Below, piece by piece: positions 1-10,863 of a DNA stretch of 64,000 nucleotides; the stretch's first letter is position 1, and every line of letters starts with the position of its first letter. A program made the position numbers and the translations under genes. This stretch comes from Halanaeroarchaeum sp. HSR-CO (GTDB taxonomy: Archaea; Halobacteriota; Halobacteria; Halobacteriales; Halobacteriaceae). The notes beneath the pieces were generated by a model. It saw nothing but the letters and a program-made list of their open reading frames with translations. It ran no database searches and was not told the origin of the DNA. Location of the stretch: NCBI RefSeq assembly GCF_024972755.1, contig NZ_CP087724.1:558001-622000 (forward strand), given 5' to 3'.

Positions 1-1
1 C

Positions 2-307
<306 letters not shown>

Positions 308-319
308 TCCGGATTCCGA

Positions 320-628
320 TCACTCGACCGGATCGCTCGGTGGTTCAGTCGTCCGCCCGTCGGGATCCGTCTCCGTCGGTTCCGTCTCCCCAGTTTCCAC
401 GGTCTCCGCCTCGGGTTCGGTTCCTTCGGCGACTGCTGCGGATCGGTCCGTGAGTTCTCGGATGACCTGCACCCGACGATAGGGGACGAACAGGCGGTCC
501 TGCTCGCGTTCGATCCAGATGCCGGTGTCGTAGTACATGATATCGGCCGTGTGAACCGGCGAGGTGAGGTCGAGGGGCAATCCCTCGGTGTCGAGGTACA
601 CCTCGTAGGTCGGCAGGGATTCTGACAT
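320..628 (-). CDS. Hypothetical acidic haloarchaeal protein
   Basis: A 102-residue protein I do not recognise. Residues 1-65 look like a small mixed alpha/beta domain rich in Tyr, Val and Arg. The last third is a low-complexity Glu/Thr/Pro tail that is probably disordered. There is no signal peptide, membrane segment or cysteine. It is convergent with the dehydrogenase upstream (12 bases apart) and reads in the same direction as engB. The acidic composition and codon use fit the surrounding core genes, so I take it as a real cytoplasmic protein of unknown role. The ATG start follows a region with no clear Shine-Dalgarno sequence. Confidence 0.7.
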   Translation of the reverse strand: MSESLPTYEVYLDTEGLPLDLTSPVHTADIMYYDTGIWIEREQDRLFVPYRRVQVIRELTDRSAAVAEGTEPEAETVETGETEPTETDPDGRTTEPPSDPVE

Positions 629-690
629 CGGTATCGCCGCCTAACTGTTGGCATTCCAACAGCATAACCCTGGCCCCGTCGGGCGTCGGG

Positions 691-1314
691 TCAGTCCGAG
701 AAGAACTTCTTCAGGTCGTCCCGCTTCGCGGCGTCGAGGTGGTCGTTGACGGCCGCCTCGAGGGACGTGATCTGGCCACGTTTGGCGGTCATGGGAGCGA
801 TGGTGTCACGCCACTGGGTCCAGGGTGGGAGCAGGCCGAAGCGGTCCGCGATCTCGTTCAGGCGCTCGTCGCGGTCGTCGACCTTGTCCATCTTGTTGAC
901 GGCGATCACCGGCGGGATGTCCAGGTCCCTGAGCAGGTAGTAGAACTCTACGTCGTGGGGGATCTCGTCCTCCCCGGAGTGACGATCGATGATGTCCACC
1001 GCGCTCTTCCCGTCGAGAACGATCACGCCGACGAGGATGTTCTCGGCGTACCGCTCCAGGTATCGGACGACGTCGGTCTTGATCTGCTCGCGGCGCTCCT
1101 CCGGAACGCCCGACATGAACCCGAAGCCCGGGAGGTCGGTGATGACGAAGTCCTCGCTCGCCCAGTCGTAGTGATTGGGCTCGCGGGTCACCCCTGGTTT
1201 CCGACCCGCGTCGAACGAGTGGCCCGTCAACTCCCGCATGAGCGTGGACTTGCCGACGTTCGACCTGCCGACGAGGACCACCTCCGCCTCGCGGTCCGGG
1301 CGCGTCTCGAACAT
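691..1314 (-). CDS. engB: EngB/YihA-type GTP-binding protein
   Basis: A 207-residue TrmE-Era-EngA-EngB-Septin GTPase. The P-loop G-R-S-N-V-G-K-S lies at residues 16-23, the G3 motif D-L-P-G-F-G at 60-65 and the G4 motif N-K-M-D at 140-143. The S-N-V-G-K-S P-loop and the P-G-F-G signature are typical of EngB rather than Era or Obg. EngB helps assemble the large ribosomal subunit in bacteria; the archaeal protein is presumed to act similarly, which is inference. It is a single gene transcribed leftwards. The intergenic DNA to its right also holds the promoter of the DUF389 gene. Confidence 0.93.
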   Translation of the reverse strand: MFETRPDREAEVVLVGRSNVGKSTLMRELTGHSFDAGRKPGVTREPNHYDWASEDFVITDLPGFGFMSGVPEERREQIKTDVVRYLERYAENILVGVIVLDGKSAVDIIDRHSGEDEIPHDVEFYYLLRDLDIPPVIAVNKMDKVDDRDERLNEIADRFGLLPPWTQWRDTIAPMTAKRGQITSLEAAVNDHLDAAKRDDLKKFFSD

Positions 1315-1426
1315 ACCGGTCGTATCCGCCCAGCGACTTTACGGGTTTCGCGACGGTTCGACCCACTCTGCAGACGAGGGTTCAAATAGCATGGCCGGCC
1401 CACCCCGGACCGTGACGTGACCGAGA

Positions 1427-1469
1427 CGGCGGGTCGCCCGAGCGAAATCGGCGACACAGCGACCCGTCG
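1427..1469. other. Intergenic inverted repeat
   Basis: In the 252-base gap between engB and the DUF389 gene, positions 1427-1437 pair with 1459-1469 over 11 base pairs, one of them G-T, around a 21-base loop. No short gene is convincing here. It could be a structured leader, a small RNA or a protein-binding site. Confidence 0.4.
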
Positions 1470-1536
1470 CCGCCGTTAGTGTCGTCTGTTCGCCAGTGAC
1501 GCCGAGCGCTCCGCCATGCCCCCTCGCGCCTGAACG

Positions 1537-1542
1537 TTTTTG
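1537..1542 (+). promoter_or_regulatory. TATA-like element of the DUF389 gene
   Basis: TTTTTG lies 27 bases before the GTG at 1567. This is the distance expected for leaderless haloarchaeal transcripts and supports choosing that GTG. Confidence 0.5.
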
Positions 1543-1566
1543 GGGTCGTGCTGTGAACGGACAGGA

Positions 1567-2862
1567 GTGCGACTCCTCCAAGTCACGATCCCCACCGGCA
1601 AACGGGAGACGGTGTTACGGGTGCTGGAGGACTACGAGATCGACTACGTCGTCACCGAGGAGACGAGCCACCGCGGCTACACCGCCATCGTCTACTTCCC
1701 GCTTCCCTCGGCGGCCGTCCAGGACGTCCTCGACGACCTCCAGGACGCCGGGCTCTCCGACGAAGCGTACACGGTCGTCATGGCTGCCGAGACGGTCGTC
1801 TCCCGGAAATTCGACAAGTTACAGAAACGGTACGAGGAGGACGAAGACAACGGCGAGCAGGTCGCCCGCGAGGAGCTTCGAGCTACCGCCGAGGACCTCG
1901 TCCGGTCGGTGCCGACCTACGTCATCCTCACGGTGGTCAGTGCGGTCATCGCGACGGTGGGCCTCCTTCTCGACTCGCCGGCGGTCGTCGTCGGCTCGAT
2001 GGTCATCGCGCCACTCATCGGCCCGGCAATGTCCGCCAGCGTCGGTACCGTCGTGGACGATGCAGACCTCGTCGACCGCGGCATCAAACTACAGGTGCTG
2101 GGCCTCGTGCTGGCTGTGGTCGCCGCCGCCCTCTTCGCCCTGTTCATCAGGGTCACCTCGCTGGTGCCGCCGGGCCTCGACCCCACCACCATCGGGCAGG
2201 TCGAGGCGCGTTTGGCCCCCGACTTCCTCTCGCTGGTCGTCGCCCTCGGTGCGGGTGTCGCGGGAGCGATGAGTCTAACCGCCGGCGTTTCCTCGGCGCT
2301 CGTCGGCGTCATGATCGCCGTGGCGTTGATCCCGCCGGCCGCGACGATGGGCATCGGCATCGCGTATGGGCTCCCGGTCGTCGCGCTCTCCTCGGGGGTC
2401 TTGACCCTCGTCAACGTCCTCTCCATCAATCTGGCGGCGCTGATCGTCTTCTGGTACGCTGGCTACCGGCCGCACAACTTCCTCCGCCGGGAGGAGGCGT
2501 ATTCCAAGACGGTCAAACGAGTGGGGGTCCTCGTCGCCGCCATCGCCATCCTGTCGCTGTTTCTCGGTGCGGTCACCTACGACTCGGTCTCGAGTGCCGA
2601 AATCGAGCGCCAGATCCACGCCGACATCGACGCGGTGCTCGACGAACCAGCGTTCGAGGAGGTTGTGTTGCTCGACGTCTCGGTTCGCCAGACCGAGCGG
2701 GTCATCTTTAGCGAACCCGAGCGCGTAACTGTGACGGTCGGCGTTCCCCCGGGGATGGACCCGCCCGACCTCGCCGACCGACTCGACGACCGGATCGATC
2801 GCTCCCTCGAACACGACGTGACCGTCGAGGTCAGGATCGTCCGGACGGTCGTCTCGCAGTGA
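1567..2862 (+). CDS. DUF389 membrane protein (TIGR00341-like)
   Basis: About 431 residues. I start it at the GTG at 1567, giving (M)RLLQVTIPTGK, rather than an ATG 27 bases upstream, because the family begins with this strand and a TATA-like element sits 27 bases before it. Residues 1-75 form a ferredoxin-like cytoplasmic domain. A charged linker follows, then roughly six hydrophobic segments between about residues 115 and 345, containing the conserved S-P-A-V-V-V-G-S-M-V-I-A-P-L-I-G-P run. The C-terminal ~90 residues form a second soluble domain. DUF389 proteins are widespread in haloarchaea but have no established function; transport or envelope roles are guesses. It ends 5 bases before the convergent GTPase gene. 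Confidence 0.88.
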   Translation: MRLLQVTIPTGKRETVLRVLEDYEIDYVVTEETSHRGYTAIVYFPLPSAAVQDVLDDLQDAGLSDEAYTVVMAAETVVSRKFDKLQKRYEEDEDNGEQVAREELRATAEDLVRSVPTYVILTVVSAVIATVGLLLDSPAVVVGSMVIAPLIGPAMSASVGTVVDDADLVDRGIKLQVLGLVLAVVAAALFALFIRVTSLVPPGLDPTTIGQVEARLAPDFLSLVVALGAGVAGAMSLTAGVSSALVGVMIAVALIPPAATMGIGIAYGLPVVALSSGVLTLVNVLSINLAALIVFWYAGYRPHNFLRREEAYSKTVKRVGVLVAAIAILSLFLGAVTYDSVSSAEIERQIHADIDAVLDEPAFEEVVLLDVSVRQTERVIFSEPERVTVTVGVPPGMDPPDLADRLDDRIDRSLEHDVTVEVRIVRTVVSQ

Positions 2863-2867
2863 CCGGC

Positions 2868-3848
2868 TTATCCGTCGAAGGGCAGTTCCGGTTCGTATCC
2901 GATGGCCTCGACGAGTGCGTCGAGCACGGCATCGATGCCGTCGCCCGTTTTCTCGCCGTCCGCGTGCTCGGGGATGGTCATGGACAGGTCGGCGTCCACC
3001 GCCGTCGAGAGGTCGGCCTTGTTGCAGACGGTCAGGACGGGGACGTCGAATCGCGCCGTGAGTTCCTCGTGGAGCGCCTGCTGATCGGTCAGTTCGTAGC
3101 CGCAGGTCTCACTCGCGTCGTAGACGTAGAGCACCACGTCTGCGAGGTGGGTGAGCGCACTCACCGCCTGCGATTCGATGTCGTTGCGGTCCTCGGCGGG
3201 GCGGTCGAGGAGCCCCGGCGTGTCGACGAGCTGGTATCGGACGTGGTCGCGTTCCACGTGGCCGATACGGACGCCCTTCGTCGTGAACGGGTAGGCGGCC
3301 GTCTCGTTGCGCGCGTTCGTGAGGGCGTTGACGAACGCCGTCTTCCCCACGTTTGGATAGCCGGCCACCACGATGGTCGGCTGATCGGGGCGGATATCGG
3401 GGAGGGTCTTGAGCGCGTCGCGGGCCTCGGAGATGACGGCCAGGTCGTCTTCGACCTGGTTCAGCACCGAGCCCATCCGGGCGAACCCCTGTTTACGAAT
3501 CTTGATGGCGTGGTCGGTGTCGCCGCGGGGCAACTTCCGCATGTACTCCCGGCCGAGGTCGTGGGTCTTCCGGCTCGCCCAGCTCACCTGGGAGAGGTGC
3601 TGGCGCAACGCGTCGACGTCGACGATGGCGTCCGCGAGCTCGTAATAAAAGGGGTCGACGGTCTCGAAGTCGGGCCAGGCGGTCACGACGTTCTCCAGGT
3701 TGTCCGAGAGGATGTTCGAGGCGGTCTGGAGCATCGACTCCTGGGCCTCGACGCCGTGTTTGGCACGACCGGCGCGGGCCGCTCGCGAGAAGGCCTTATC
3801 GAGGAGTTCCTCCGACGTCGGGGTCGTCGGGAGGCCTTCGAATATCAT
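2868..3848 (-). CDS. NOG1-family GTPase
   Basis: A 326-residue OBG/NOG-type GTPase. An N-terminal helical region (about 1-155) resembles the NOG1 N-terminal bundle. The G domain follows with P-loop G-Y-P-N-V-G-K-T at 163-170, a D-T-P-G-L-L-D-R-P switch II region near 208 and N-K-A-D near 280. NOG1 acts in assembly of the large ribosomal subunit in eukaryotes; archaeal homologues are thought to do the same. It lacks the long C-terminal extension of the eukaryotic protein, as archaeal members usually do. It is convergent with the DUF389 gene and reads in the same direction as hisE, 66 bases away. Confidence 0.92.
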   Translation of the reverse strand: MIFEGLPTTPTSEELLDKAFSRAARAGRAKHGVEAQESMLQTASNILSDNLENVVTAWPDFETVDPFYYELADAIVDVDALRQHLSQVSWASRKTHDLGREYMRKLPRGDTDHAIKIRKQGFARMGSVLNQVEDDLAVISEARDALKTLPDIRPDQPTIVVAGYPNVGKTAFVNALTNARNETAAYPFTTKGVRIGHVERDHVRYQLVDTPGLLDRPAEDRNDIESQAVSALTHLADVVLYVYDASETCGYELTDQQALHEELTARFDVPVLTVCNKADLSTAVDADLSMTIPEHADGEKTGDGIDAVLDALVEAIGYEPELPFDG

Positions 3849-3914
3849 GGACTCGGGTAGGAGACCACGACGGAAAAGCGCACGTATCTCCGCTCGTCGC
3901 CCGGCGTCGGTCGG

Positions 3915-4199
3915 TCATCGCCGGGTTTCGAGCTCGGCGAGGAGGTCCTCCAGGCTCATGTCGTGCATCGAGAGCAGGACGAGCAGGTGGTAGACCAGGT
4001 CGGCGGATTCGTGGGCGAGTTCGTCACGCTCGCCGTCTTTGGCGGCCAGCACGACCTCGGTCGTCTCCTCGCCCAGTTTCTCCAGGACGGCGTTCTGTCC
4101 CTTCTCGTGGTCGAACAACGAGGCGGTGTAGGAGCTCTCCGGAAGCGTTTCCTTGCGCTCCTCGATCACGGCGAATAGTTCTTCGAGGATATCGCTCAT
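3915..4199 (-). CDS. hisE: Phosphoribosyl-ATP pyrophosphatase
   Basis: A 94-residue all-alpha MazG-like enzyme that hydrolyses phosphoribosyl-ATP to phosphoribosyl-AMP and pyrophosphate, the second step of histidine biosynthesis. The E-E-x-x-E pattern (K-L-G-E-E-T-T-E-V-V) and the later S-A-D-L-V-Y-H-L-L segment carry the metal-binding acidic residues. It is a stand-alone HisE with no fused HisI domain. Its ATG overlaps the stop of the upstream bifunctional-nuclease gene (ATGA at 4196-4199), so the two are probably translated from one transcript. No other his genes are in the window. Confidence 0.93.
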   Translation of the reverse strand: MSDILEELFAVIEERKETLPESSYTASLFDHEKGQNAVLEKLGEETTEVVLAAKDGERDELAHESADLVYHLLVLLSMHDMSLEDLLAELETRR

Positions 4200-4642
4200 T
4201 GCCCCACGACCTCCCTGATGTCCTCCAGGTCCTCGAAGTCCGCTCTGTCGCGACGCGCGTCCTCGAAGACCGCCTCGGCGACCTCGATGCGGGCGCCCGT
4301 TCGCGCAGCGAGTGCGAGCGAATCGCTCGGTCGGGCGTCGACGACCACGTCTTCGCGTGGCGTATTGAGATGAAGATCGGCGATAAAGGTCCCATCACGG
4401 ACTTCGTTCACGACGATCCGGTCGACCCGCCCGCCGAGTTCCTCGACGATGTCGAGGGTCAGGTCGTGCGTGAGGGGGCGACCGATGTCCGCGGCGTCCA
4501 AGCCACGGGCGATGCTCACTGCCTCCTCGAATCCGATGAAAATCGGCAGCACGTCGTCGGCGTCCCCGACGTCGAGCAGGACGACCGGCGTCGGTCCGTC
4601 CGGCGTGCCCGCCACCCGGACGGCGTCGATGGTCGCGTTCAT
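4196..4642 (-). CDS. Bifunctional nuclease family protein (DUF151)
   Basis: 148 residues from the ATG at 4642. The open frame continues upstream, but that extra part is Arg/Ser-rich, unlike the rest, and overlaps secG. The domain is recognisable by the sequence around P-I-F-I-G-F-E-E-A, the D-x-G-R-P-L-T-H-D-L segment and the A-R-P-S-D-S-L-A-L-A-x-R motif near the end. The family is named from a plant nuclease with RNase and DNase activity; the function of archaeal members is not settled. It lies between secG and hisE, all on the minus strand, and overlaps hisE by four bases. Confidence 0.88.
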   Translation of the reverse strand: MNATIDAVRVAGTPDGPTPVVLLDVGDADDVLPIFIGFEEAVSIARGLDAADIGRPLTHDLTLDIVEELGGRVDRIVVNEVRDGTFIADLHLNTPREDVVVDARPSDSLALAARTGARIEVAEAVFEDARRDRADFEDLEDIREVVGQ

Positions 4643-4697
4643 ACGTAGGCGTCGGGCCCGCACTTCAAAAGGTTGCCTTGTCGGCGTCGGATCGAAC

Positions 4698-4859
4698 CTA
4701 CACGGTGATGGTGAGCAGCCGCACCAGGATGCCGAAGAAGACGCCGAAACCCAGGATCGTCTTCGGGTCGATCTTGATGGTGTTCTGGTTCTCGGCGTCG
4801 AAATAGCGGACGAGGCCCGCACTCGACATCAGCCCACCGGAGTTCTGACCGGAGCTCAT
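4698..4859 (-). CDS. secG: Preprotein translocase subunit Sec61-beta/SecG
   Basis: A 53-residue protein, easy to miss because of its length. It begins [20 protein letters not shown], followed by D-A-E-N-Q, the conserved K-I-D-P-K-T segment and one C-terminal membrane helix (about residues 35-52). This is the standard haloarchaeal SecG/Sec61-beta layout: a cytosolic Ser/Gly-rich N-terminus and a single tail-anchor helix. It is the small non-essential subunit of the SecYEG channel for protein export and membrane insertion. It reads in the same direction as the DUF151 gene, 55 bases away. Confidence 0.93.
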   Translation of the reverse strand: MSSGQNSGGLMSSAGLVRYFDAENQNTIKIDPKTILGFGVFFGILVRLLTITV

Positions 4860-4993
4860 GAGTACCTCTCGCTCACGCTCGCGCGTAAACCTTTCGACGT
4901 CCCGACCGCCGTCCCGGGGACTGGGTGACGGCGGGGCGTGCCGATACGTGAGGAAACTCTTATGCGCGGGCCGTAACTATCGCCAGTAGACTA

Positions 4994-5266
4994 ATGACGG
5001 ACGTTACCCTCATGGATTTCCACGCCGACTGGTGCGGCCCGTGTAAGACCCAGGATCCGATCATCGAGGAACTGGAGGAGGACTACGGAGACGCGGTGAC
5101 CTTCGAGTACGTCGACGTCGACGAGGAACCCGACGTCGCCAACGAGTACCAGGTCCGCTCGATTCCGACGATCATCGTCAAGAACGAAGAGCAACTCGTC
5201 GACCGCTTCGTCGGTGTGACACAGCGCGATACGCTCGAGGACGCACTCGAGAAGGCCGGCGCCTGA
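4994..5266 (+). CDS. Thioredoxin
   Basis: A 90-residue thioredoxin-fold protein with the redox motif W-C-G-P-C-K (Cys14 and Cys17), a conserved D-F-H-A-D-W before it, and the cis-proline loop S-I-P-T near residue 56. It is a cytoplasmic dithiol-disulfide reductant. It is slightly shorter than bacterial TrxA (about 105), with a trimmed N-terminus as in many archaeal thioredoxins. A CTTATG element about 30 bases upstream suggests its own promoter. Haloarchaea usually have several thioredoxins, so no specific partner can be named. It is convergent with npdG. Confidence 0.93.
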   Translation: MTDVTLMDFHADWCGPCKTQDPIIEELEEDYGDAVTFEYVDVDEEPDVANEYQVRSIPTIIVKNEEQLVDRFVGVTQRDTLEDALEKAGA

Positions 5267-5280
5267 TCTCCGCACCCGTC

Positions 5281-5946
5281 TTACTGGAATTTTACTCCCA
5301 CGTCGTGGAGGTCGTCGTTGAACGCTCCGAGGTTGACTAGCAGTGGCGTGATGCCCTCGACCTCGGGCGCGTTCGCCAGCCCACCGCCGTCCAGCGGACG
5401 GAGTCCGTCGATGCCCGCGGTCAGCTGGGATATCTGTTCTTTGGCGTCCAGGTCGTCCCCGACGAGTACCGTGTCCAGGTCGATCTCGAGGTCGAGGTTG
5501 GCCAACCGGTCGGCCGAGAGGTTGTGATAGGCCCCGACGACGGGGACGTCGTCTGGCGCGACGGCCTCGACGAGCTGGGTGACACTCCCCACGTCCGGCG
5601 GGTTGTAGTGGAGTCCCGCTTCGTCCCGTGACATGCCCACCGCGGGGGAGACGAGGATGGTGTCCTCGAGGACGTCGGCGACGGTCTCGACCAGGTCGGC
5701 GACGTGGTACGGGGGGACCGCCAGGACGACGACGTCGCCCCGGTCGGCCGCCATCTCGTTGGCGAAGCCGGTCACCTTCCGGTCGACGTCGCGACTGGCG
5801 AGTTCGGTCTCGTACTCTTCGGCCTTGGTCCGTGCGCGCTCGGGGTCTCGGGATCCGATCACGACCTCGTGGTGAGTGTCGTACGCCCATCGTAGTGCGA
5901 GGCCGCCACCGATGTCGCCGGTGCCGCCGAGCAGGGAGATTCGCAT
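5281..5946 (-). CDS. npdG: F420H2:NADP oxidoreductase (NpdG-type)
   Basis: A 221-residue reductase with an N-terminal Rossmann motif G-G-T-G-D-I-G-G-G-L-A (about 7-17), the I-G-S-R-D segment that recognises NADP, and the V-P-P-Y-H / V-S-P-A-V-G-M-S regions typical of NpdG. It moves hydride between coenzyme F420 and NADP. Haloarchaea make F420, so the assignment fits. The lower-probability alternative is another NADP-dependent reductase of the same family, since the F420-binding residues cannot be proven by eye. Confidence 0.88.
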   Translation of the reverse strand: MRISLLGGTGDIGGGLALRWAYDTHHEVVIGSRDPERARTKAEEYETELASRDVDRKVTGFANEMAADRGDVVVLAVPPYHVADLVETVADVLEDTILVSPAVGMSRDEAGLHYNPPDVGSVTQLVEAVAPDDVPVVGAYHNLSADRLANLDLEIDLDTVLVGDDLDAKEQISQLTAGIDGLRPLDGGGLANAPEVEGITPLLVNLGAFNDDLHDVGVKFQ

Positions 5947-6034
5947 ACGCCGAACCTGCGTCGGCGGCGAAATAAGCGTTGTTACCCTGCGACGTGTTGC
6001 CCGTCGTCGGTGCCTGGTCCTCGATGTCCGCGGA

Positions 6035-6907
6035 TCAGTCCAGGGCCAGGAGTGCCGGCAAATCGTTCACCGAGTCGACGACGGCGTCGGCGCCGGCCTC
6101 CTCGTACTTCCGACGGCCGGCCTCGCCGGTCAGTCCGCCGGTCAGCACGCCCACGCCGTAGTAGGTCCGGTCCGGGTCGGCCTCGTTCGCGTTCGTCGCC
6201 GTCCGGACGTCGTCCAGCGTGTCGCCGACGAACGCGACTCGCTGGGCGTCACACCGCTCTGCGAGGGTAACGAGCGCCCGCGGGTGCGGTTTTCCCGCCT
6301 CCCAGTCGTCCATCGTGAACCGCAAATCGGGGGGAACGTCGAGGCCGACGCGGTCGAGCGCCAGCAGCGCCTCCGCCTCGGGCCGACCGGTCAAGACGGC
6401 GACGGGGAACGCCTCGGTGAGCACATCGATGGTCGCCGCCTCGACCAGGACGGGTTCGTCGTCGATGTAGCCCCGCGTTTCCATCGTCGCCGGTTCGCCT
6501 TCGATCTCCTCGTATCGATCGCTTCCCAGGTAGAACTGCTGGAAGACCTCGCGCAGGCGGTCTGGGTCCCACTGTCCGAGGACGCGCTCGGCGGCCCCCG
6601 CTTCGAGTTCCTCACGGACGACGGTCTTCGCCCCGTCCAATCCGCCACCGGCGTCGGCGATGGCACTGGTGAACTCCTCGAGGTCGAGGGAGAGTCCCGC
6701 TCGCCGGGCGAGCACGAAGAGCGTGGCGGCGTCCGTCAACGTCCAGTCGTTGTTGAAGCCGCCGGCGTCCTTGAACGCCTGGACCCCGGCCTTCGGGATG
6801 GTCTCGCCGTAGACGGTCTCGACGCTCTCGACGATGGTCCGGCGATAGGAGTCCGCGACGTCCACGAGCACCCCGTCGACGTCGAGGACGACGGCATCGA
6901 CCTGCAT
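6035..6907 (-). CDS. HAD-superfamily phosphatase (TIGR01548-like)
   Basis: A 290-residue haloacid-dehalogenase-type hydrolase. Motif I is D-V-D-G-V-L-V-D with the nucleophile Asp9 and acid/base Asp11. Motif II is in V-L-T-G-R-P near residue 170, and motifs III/IV lie in K-P-H-P-R-A and F-V-G-D-T-L-D-D near 210-240. A helical cap domain lies between motifs I and II. The length and the G-G-F-N-N-D-W segment in the cap match a subfamily found mainly in haloarchaea and cyanobacteria. The substrate is unknown. It sits between npdG and a UPF0146 gene, all leftward. Confidence 0.87.
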   Translation of the reverse strand: MQVDAVVLDVDGVLVDVADSYRRTIVESVETVYGETIPKAGVQAFKDAGGFNNDWTLTDAATLFVLARRAGLSLDLEEFTSAIADAGGGLDGAKTVVREELEAGAAERVLGQWDPDRLREVFQQFYLGSDRYEEIEGEPATMETRGYIDDEPVLVEAATIDVLTEAFPVAVLTGRPEAEALLALDRVGLDVPPDLRFTMDDWEAGKPHPRALVTLAERCDAQRVAFVGDTLDDVRTATNANEADPDRTYYGVGVLTGGLTGEAGRRKYEEAGADAVVDSVNDLPALLALD

Positions 6908-6935
6908 ACCAGAAGAAACGCCCAGACTGGTCTAA

Positions 6936-7328
6936 TCAGTTGTGGCTCGCGACGAACAGCGTGCCCTCGGCCACGGACCGCGGCTCGGCGGGGACGAGCG
7001 CGGGGTCCCCGCCCAGCGTCGTGAACAGCAGGTCCGCCTCGACCGTCCTCGCCACCCGCCAGACGTGTCGCTGGAGTTCCGGGGGGAGTCGCAGGGCGTA
7101 GATGGCGTCGGCGTCCTCGTAGTCTTCAGTGTCGGGTGCGGTGACGTCGTCGAGGACGAAGGTGACCCCCGCGGGGACGTCCCGCTGGACGACGTCGGTC
7201 GCGAGGACGGTGACACCCCGCCCGGCGAGATCGCGGGCGACGTCGGTTCGGTTCCCGATGCCGACCTCCACGACGCGCTCGTAGTCGGCGAGCACGTCGA
7301 CGGTGGCTGGCGGGTCTGCTGGTTCCAC
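6936..7328 (-). CDS. UPF0146 family protein
   Basis: About 130 residues, starting at a GTG at 7328. The open frame runs further upstream, but that part overlaps the archaemetzincin gene and is non-homologous shadow sequence. The core V-V-E-V-G-I-G-N-R-T, with a following A-T-D-V and D-D-V segment, looks like a small class I methyltransferase-type Rossmann fold, as known for UPF0146. No activity has been established. The ending F-V-A-S-H-N is normal for the family. It is divergent from the archaemetzincin gene with only 39 bases between start codons. Confidence 0.85.
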   Translation of the reverse strand: MEPADPPATVDVLADYERVVEVGIGNRTDVARDLAGRGVTVLATDVVQRDVPAGVTFVLDDVTAPDTEDYEDADAIYALRLPPELQRHVWRVARTVEADLLFTTLGGDPALVPAEPRSVAEGTLFVASHN

Positions 7329-7337
7329 GGCGGGATG

Positions 7338-7358
7338 TTTATTGCCGACGGGAAGTAA
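7338..7358. promoter_or_regulatory. Interleaved divergent promoters (UPF0146 / archaemetzincin)
   Basis: TTTATT at 7338-7343 lies about 27 bases before the archaemetzincin ATG at 7368. On the other strand a CTTACT-like element at about 7352-7358 lies about 27 bases before the UPF0146 GTG at 7328. Each promoter therefore sits inside the start region of the other gene, so the two may be mutually exclusive. Confidence 0.45.
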
Positions 7359-7367
7359 GTGCTGCTC

Positions 7368-7889
7368 ATGCGGATCGACATCGTCCCCGTCGGGGACGTC
7401 GCACCTCGCGTCAAGCGGGAGGCGTCGACGGCCATTCGCTCCGTCTACGAGGGTGACGTGACGGTCGTGGATGCCCAGCCGGTCCCCGAATCGGCGTACG
7501 ACGCCGGGCGCGACCAGTACCTCGCAGAGGAGTTCATCGAAGTGGCCTCCTCGGCGGGACGGGGGGAGAAATCCGTCGCCATCACGCCGAAGGATCTCTA
7601 CTACCGTCGCCGCAACTACGTCTTCGGGCTCGCCTACCTCGACGGTCGCAGCTGTGTCGTCTCGACGTATCGGTTGCAGACGTCCTCCGACGGTGGTTTC
7701 TCCGACCGCTCGGCGAGCGACGTCTTCGCGGACCGCGTCCGCAAGGAGGTCGTCCACGAGGTGGGCCACACCCTGGGCCTCGAACACTGCGATAACAACC
7801 GCTGTGCGATGAACTTCTCGCCGACCGTGCGGGAGGTCGACCGCAAAGAACAGCACCTGTGTGGCACCTGCCAGCGCCGCGTCTTCTGA
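7368..7889 (+). CDS. amzA: Archaemetzincin (zinc metallopeptidase)
   Basis: 173 residues from the ATG at 7368, preferred over a GTG nine bases earlier because of TATA spacing. The zinc site is H-E-V-G-H-T-L-G-L-E-H-C (about 127-138), followed by the conserved Met of the metzincin turn in C-A-M-N-F-S. The Cys residues after the His motif and the C-terminal C-x-x-C are the second, structural zinc site typical of archaemetzincins. It is a predicted cytoplasmic aminopeptidase-like protease; the natural substrate is unknown. The lone gene is divergent from UPF0146. Confidence 0.95.
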   Translation: MRIDIVPVGDVAPRVKREASTAIRSVYEGDVTVVDAQPVPESAYDAGRDQYLAEEFIEVASSAGRGEKSVAITPKDLYYRRRNYVFGLAYLDGRSCVVSTYRLQTSSDGGFSDRSASDVFADRVRKEVVHEVGHTLGLEHCDNNRCAMNFSPTVREVDRKEQHLCGTCQRRVF

Positions 7890-8036
7890 CGGCCCCCTCG
7901 GACCTGTCCAGCAATGGCGGCCGTCACTCCACGGGCAATGGATGATTCCAGACCATAGCCGATGGGCCGTCGGCGAGTGTCCCACCTGGCACCTGGGAAT
8001 TAAGGGGCCTTCCGCCTTCTACTATCACGGATAACG

Positions 8037-10043
<2,007 letters not shown>

Positions 10044-10099
10044 TTCGGCACTGCCCACGACCGTCCTGGCACCGTCGAGCAGCGGGCGCCGTCCCCTGC

Positions 10100-10744
10100 T
10101 CAGTGCTGGACGCTCTCGATGAGCGTATACTGATTCGACTCCTCGTCCGTGAGTCTACGCGGATACCCACCGACCGTGACGATGAAATCTCCTGCGTGCT
10201 GGAAGCGGGCGAGAAGGAGGTAGATTGGAACGTCCTGGTTCTGGACGGTCGTCGTCGCCTCGTAGCGGTCGACGGTGACGGTCTTTCCGAGCGTCTGTAC
10301 TTCCGTCGAACTCATACTCTCGCCGACAGACATCCCGTCGTATCTGGAGGCCAGCTGCCGGAGGAGTTCTCTGTTCGACATTTCGCCGACGGGATTGACG
10401 GTCCGGCCCGCGAACTCGATCTGTGGGGTGGTGAACACCGCGAACATCGCCGCTCGTATCGAACCCAGCGGCCCGAAGTCGACGTCCTTCTCGTAGGCTC
10501 TGAGATGGTTGGTGACCGAAACCTCCCGGGTCTGTCCCGCAACGGTGAACTCCTCGTTCACCGACGGCGACTCCTCGGTCACCAGCTCGTAGCCCGTCGA
10601 TTCGAGTGCCGATTCCCCAACGGATGCCGGTTCAGCCGTAAATTCCAGCGGTTCGTCGCCAGTGAGGACGCCGACACAGCCGGCGGTCGCGGTCAGCCCT
10701 GCGGCGACGCCACCGAGCATCGCCCGTCGAGTGAGCATTGTCAT
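10100..10744 (-). CDS. Tat-exported lipoprotein, DUF6517-like
   Basis: About 214 residues. The start is one of three close ATGs (10756, 10744, 10738); the middle one gives M-T-M-L-T-R-R and the best distance to a TTAATC element on the minus strand near 10768. The N-terminus has a twin-arginine motif (T-R-R-A-M-L-G-G), a hydrophobic stretch and a lipobox A-T-A-G-C, so it is probably exported folded by Tat and anchored by a lipid on Cys. The mature part is mostly beta with no known catalytic motif. It resembles haloarchaeal DUF6517 proteins; function unknown. It is convergent with acs. Confidence 0.82.
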   Translation of the reverse strand: MTMLTRRAMLGGVAAGLTATAGCVGVLTGDEPLEFTAEPASVGESALESTGYELVTEESPSVNEEFTVAGQTREVSVTNHLRAYEKDVDFGPLGSIRAAMFAVFTTPQIEFAGRTVNPVGEMSNRELLRQLASRYDGMSVGESMSSTEVQTLGKTVTVDRYEATTTVQNQDVPIYLLLARFQHAGDFIVTVGGYPRRLTDEESNQYTLIESVQH

Positions 10745-10863
10745 CGGGGTATGCAAGGAACCCAGGGGTGATTAATCGTCGCGTTCGTTCACCCGGATTC
10801 AGCCGAATGAGGGACCTATTACGGCGAATTCCGCCCACTATCGCCGGCCGAGCCCCACGGCGG

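Noticed and set aside
1376-1390. GAGGGTTCAAAT looks like a tRNA T-arm.
   Set aside because: No acceptor stem, D-arm or anticodon arm can be formed around it.
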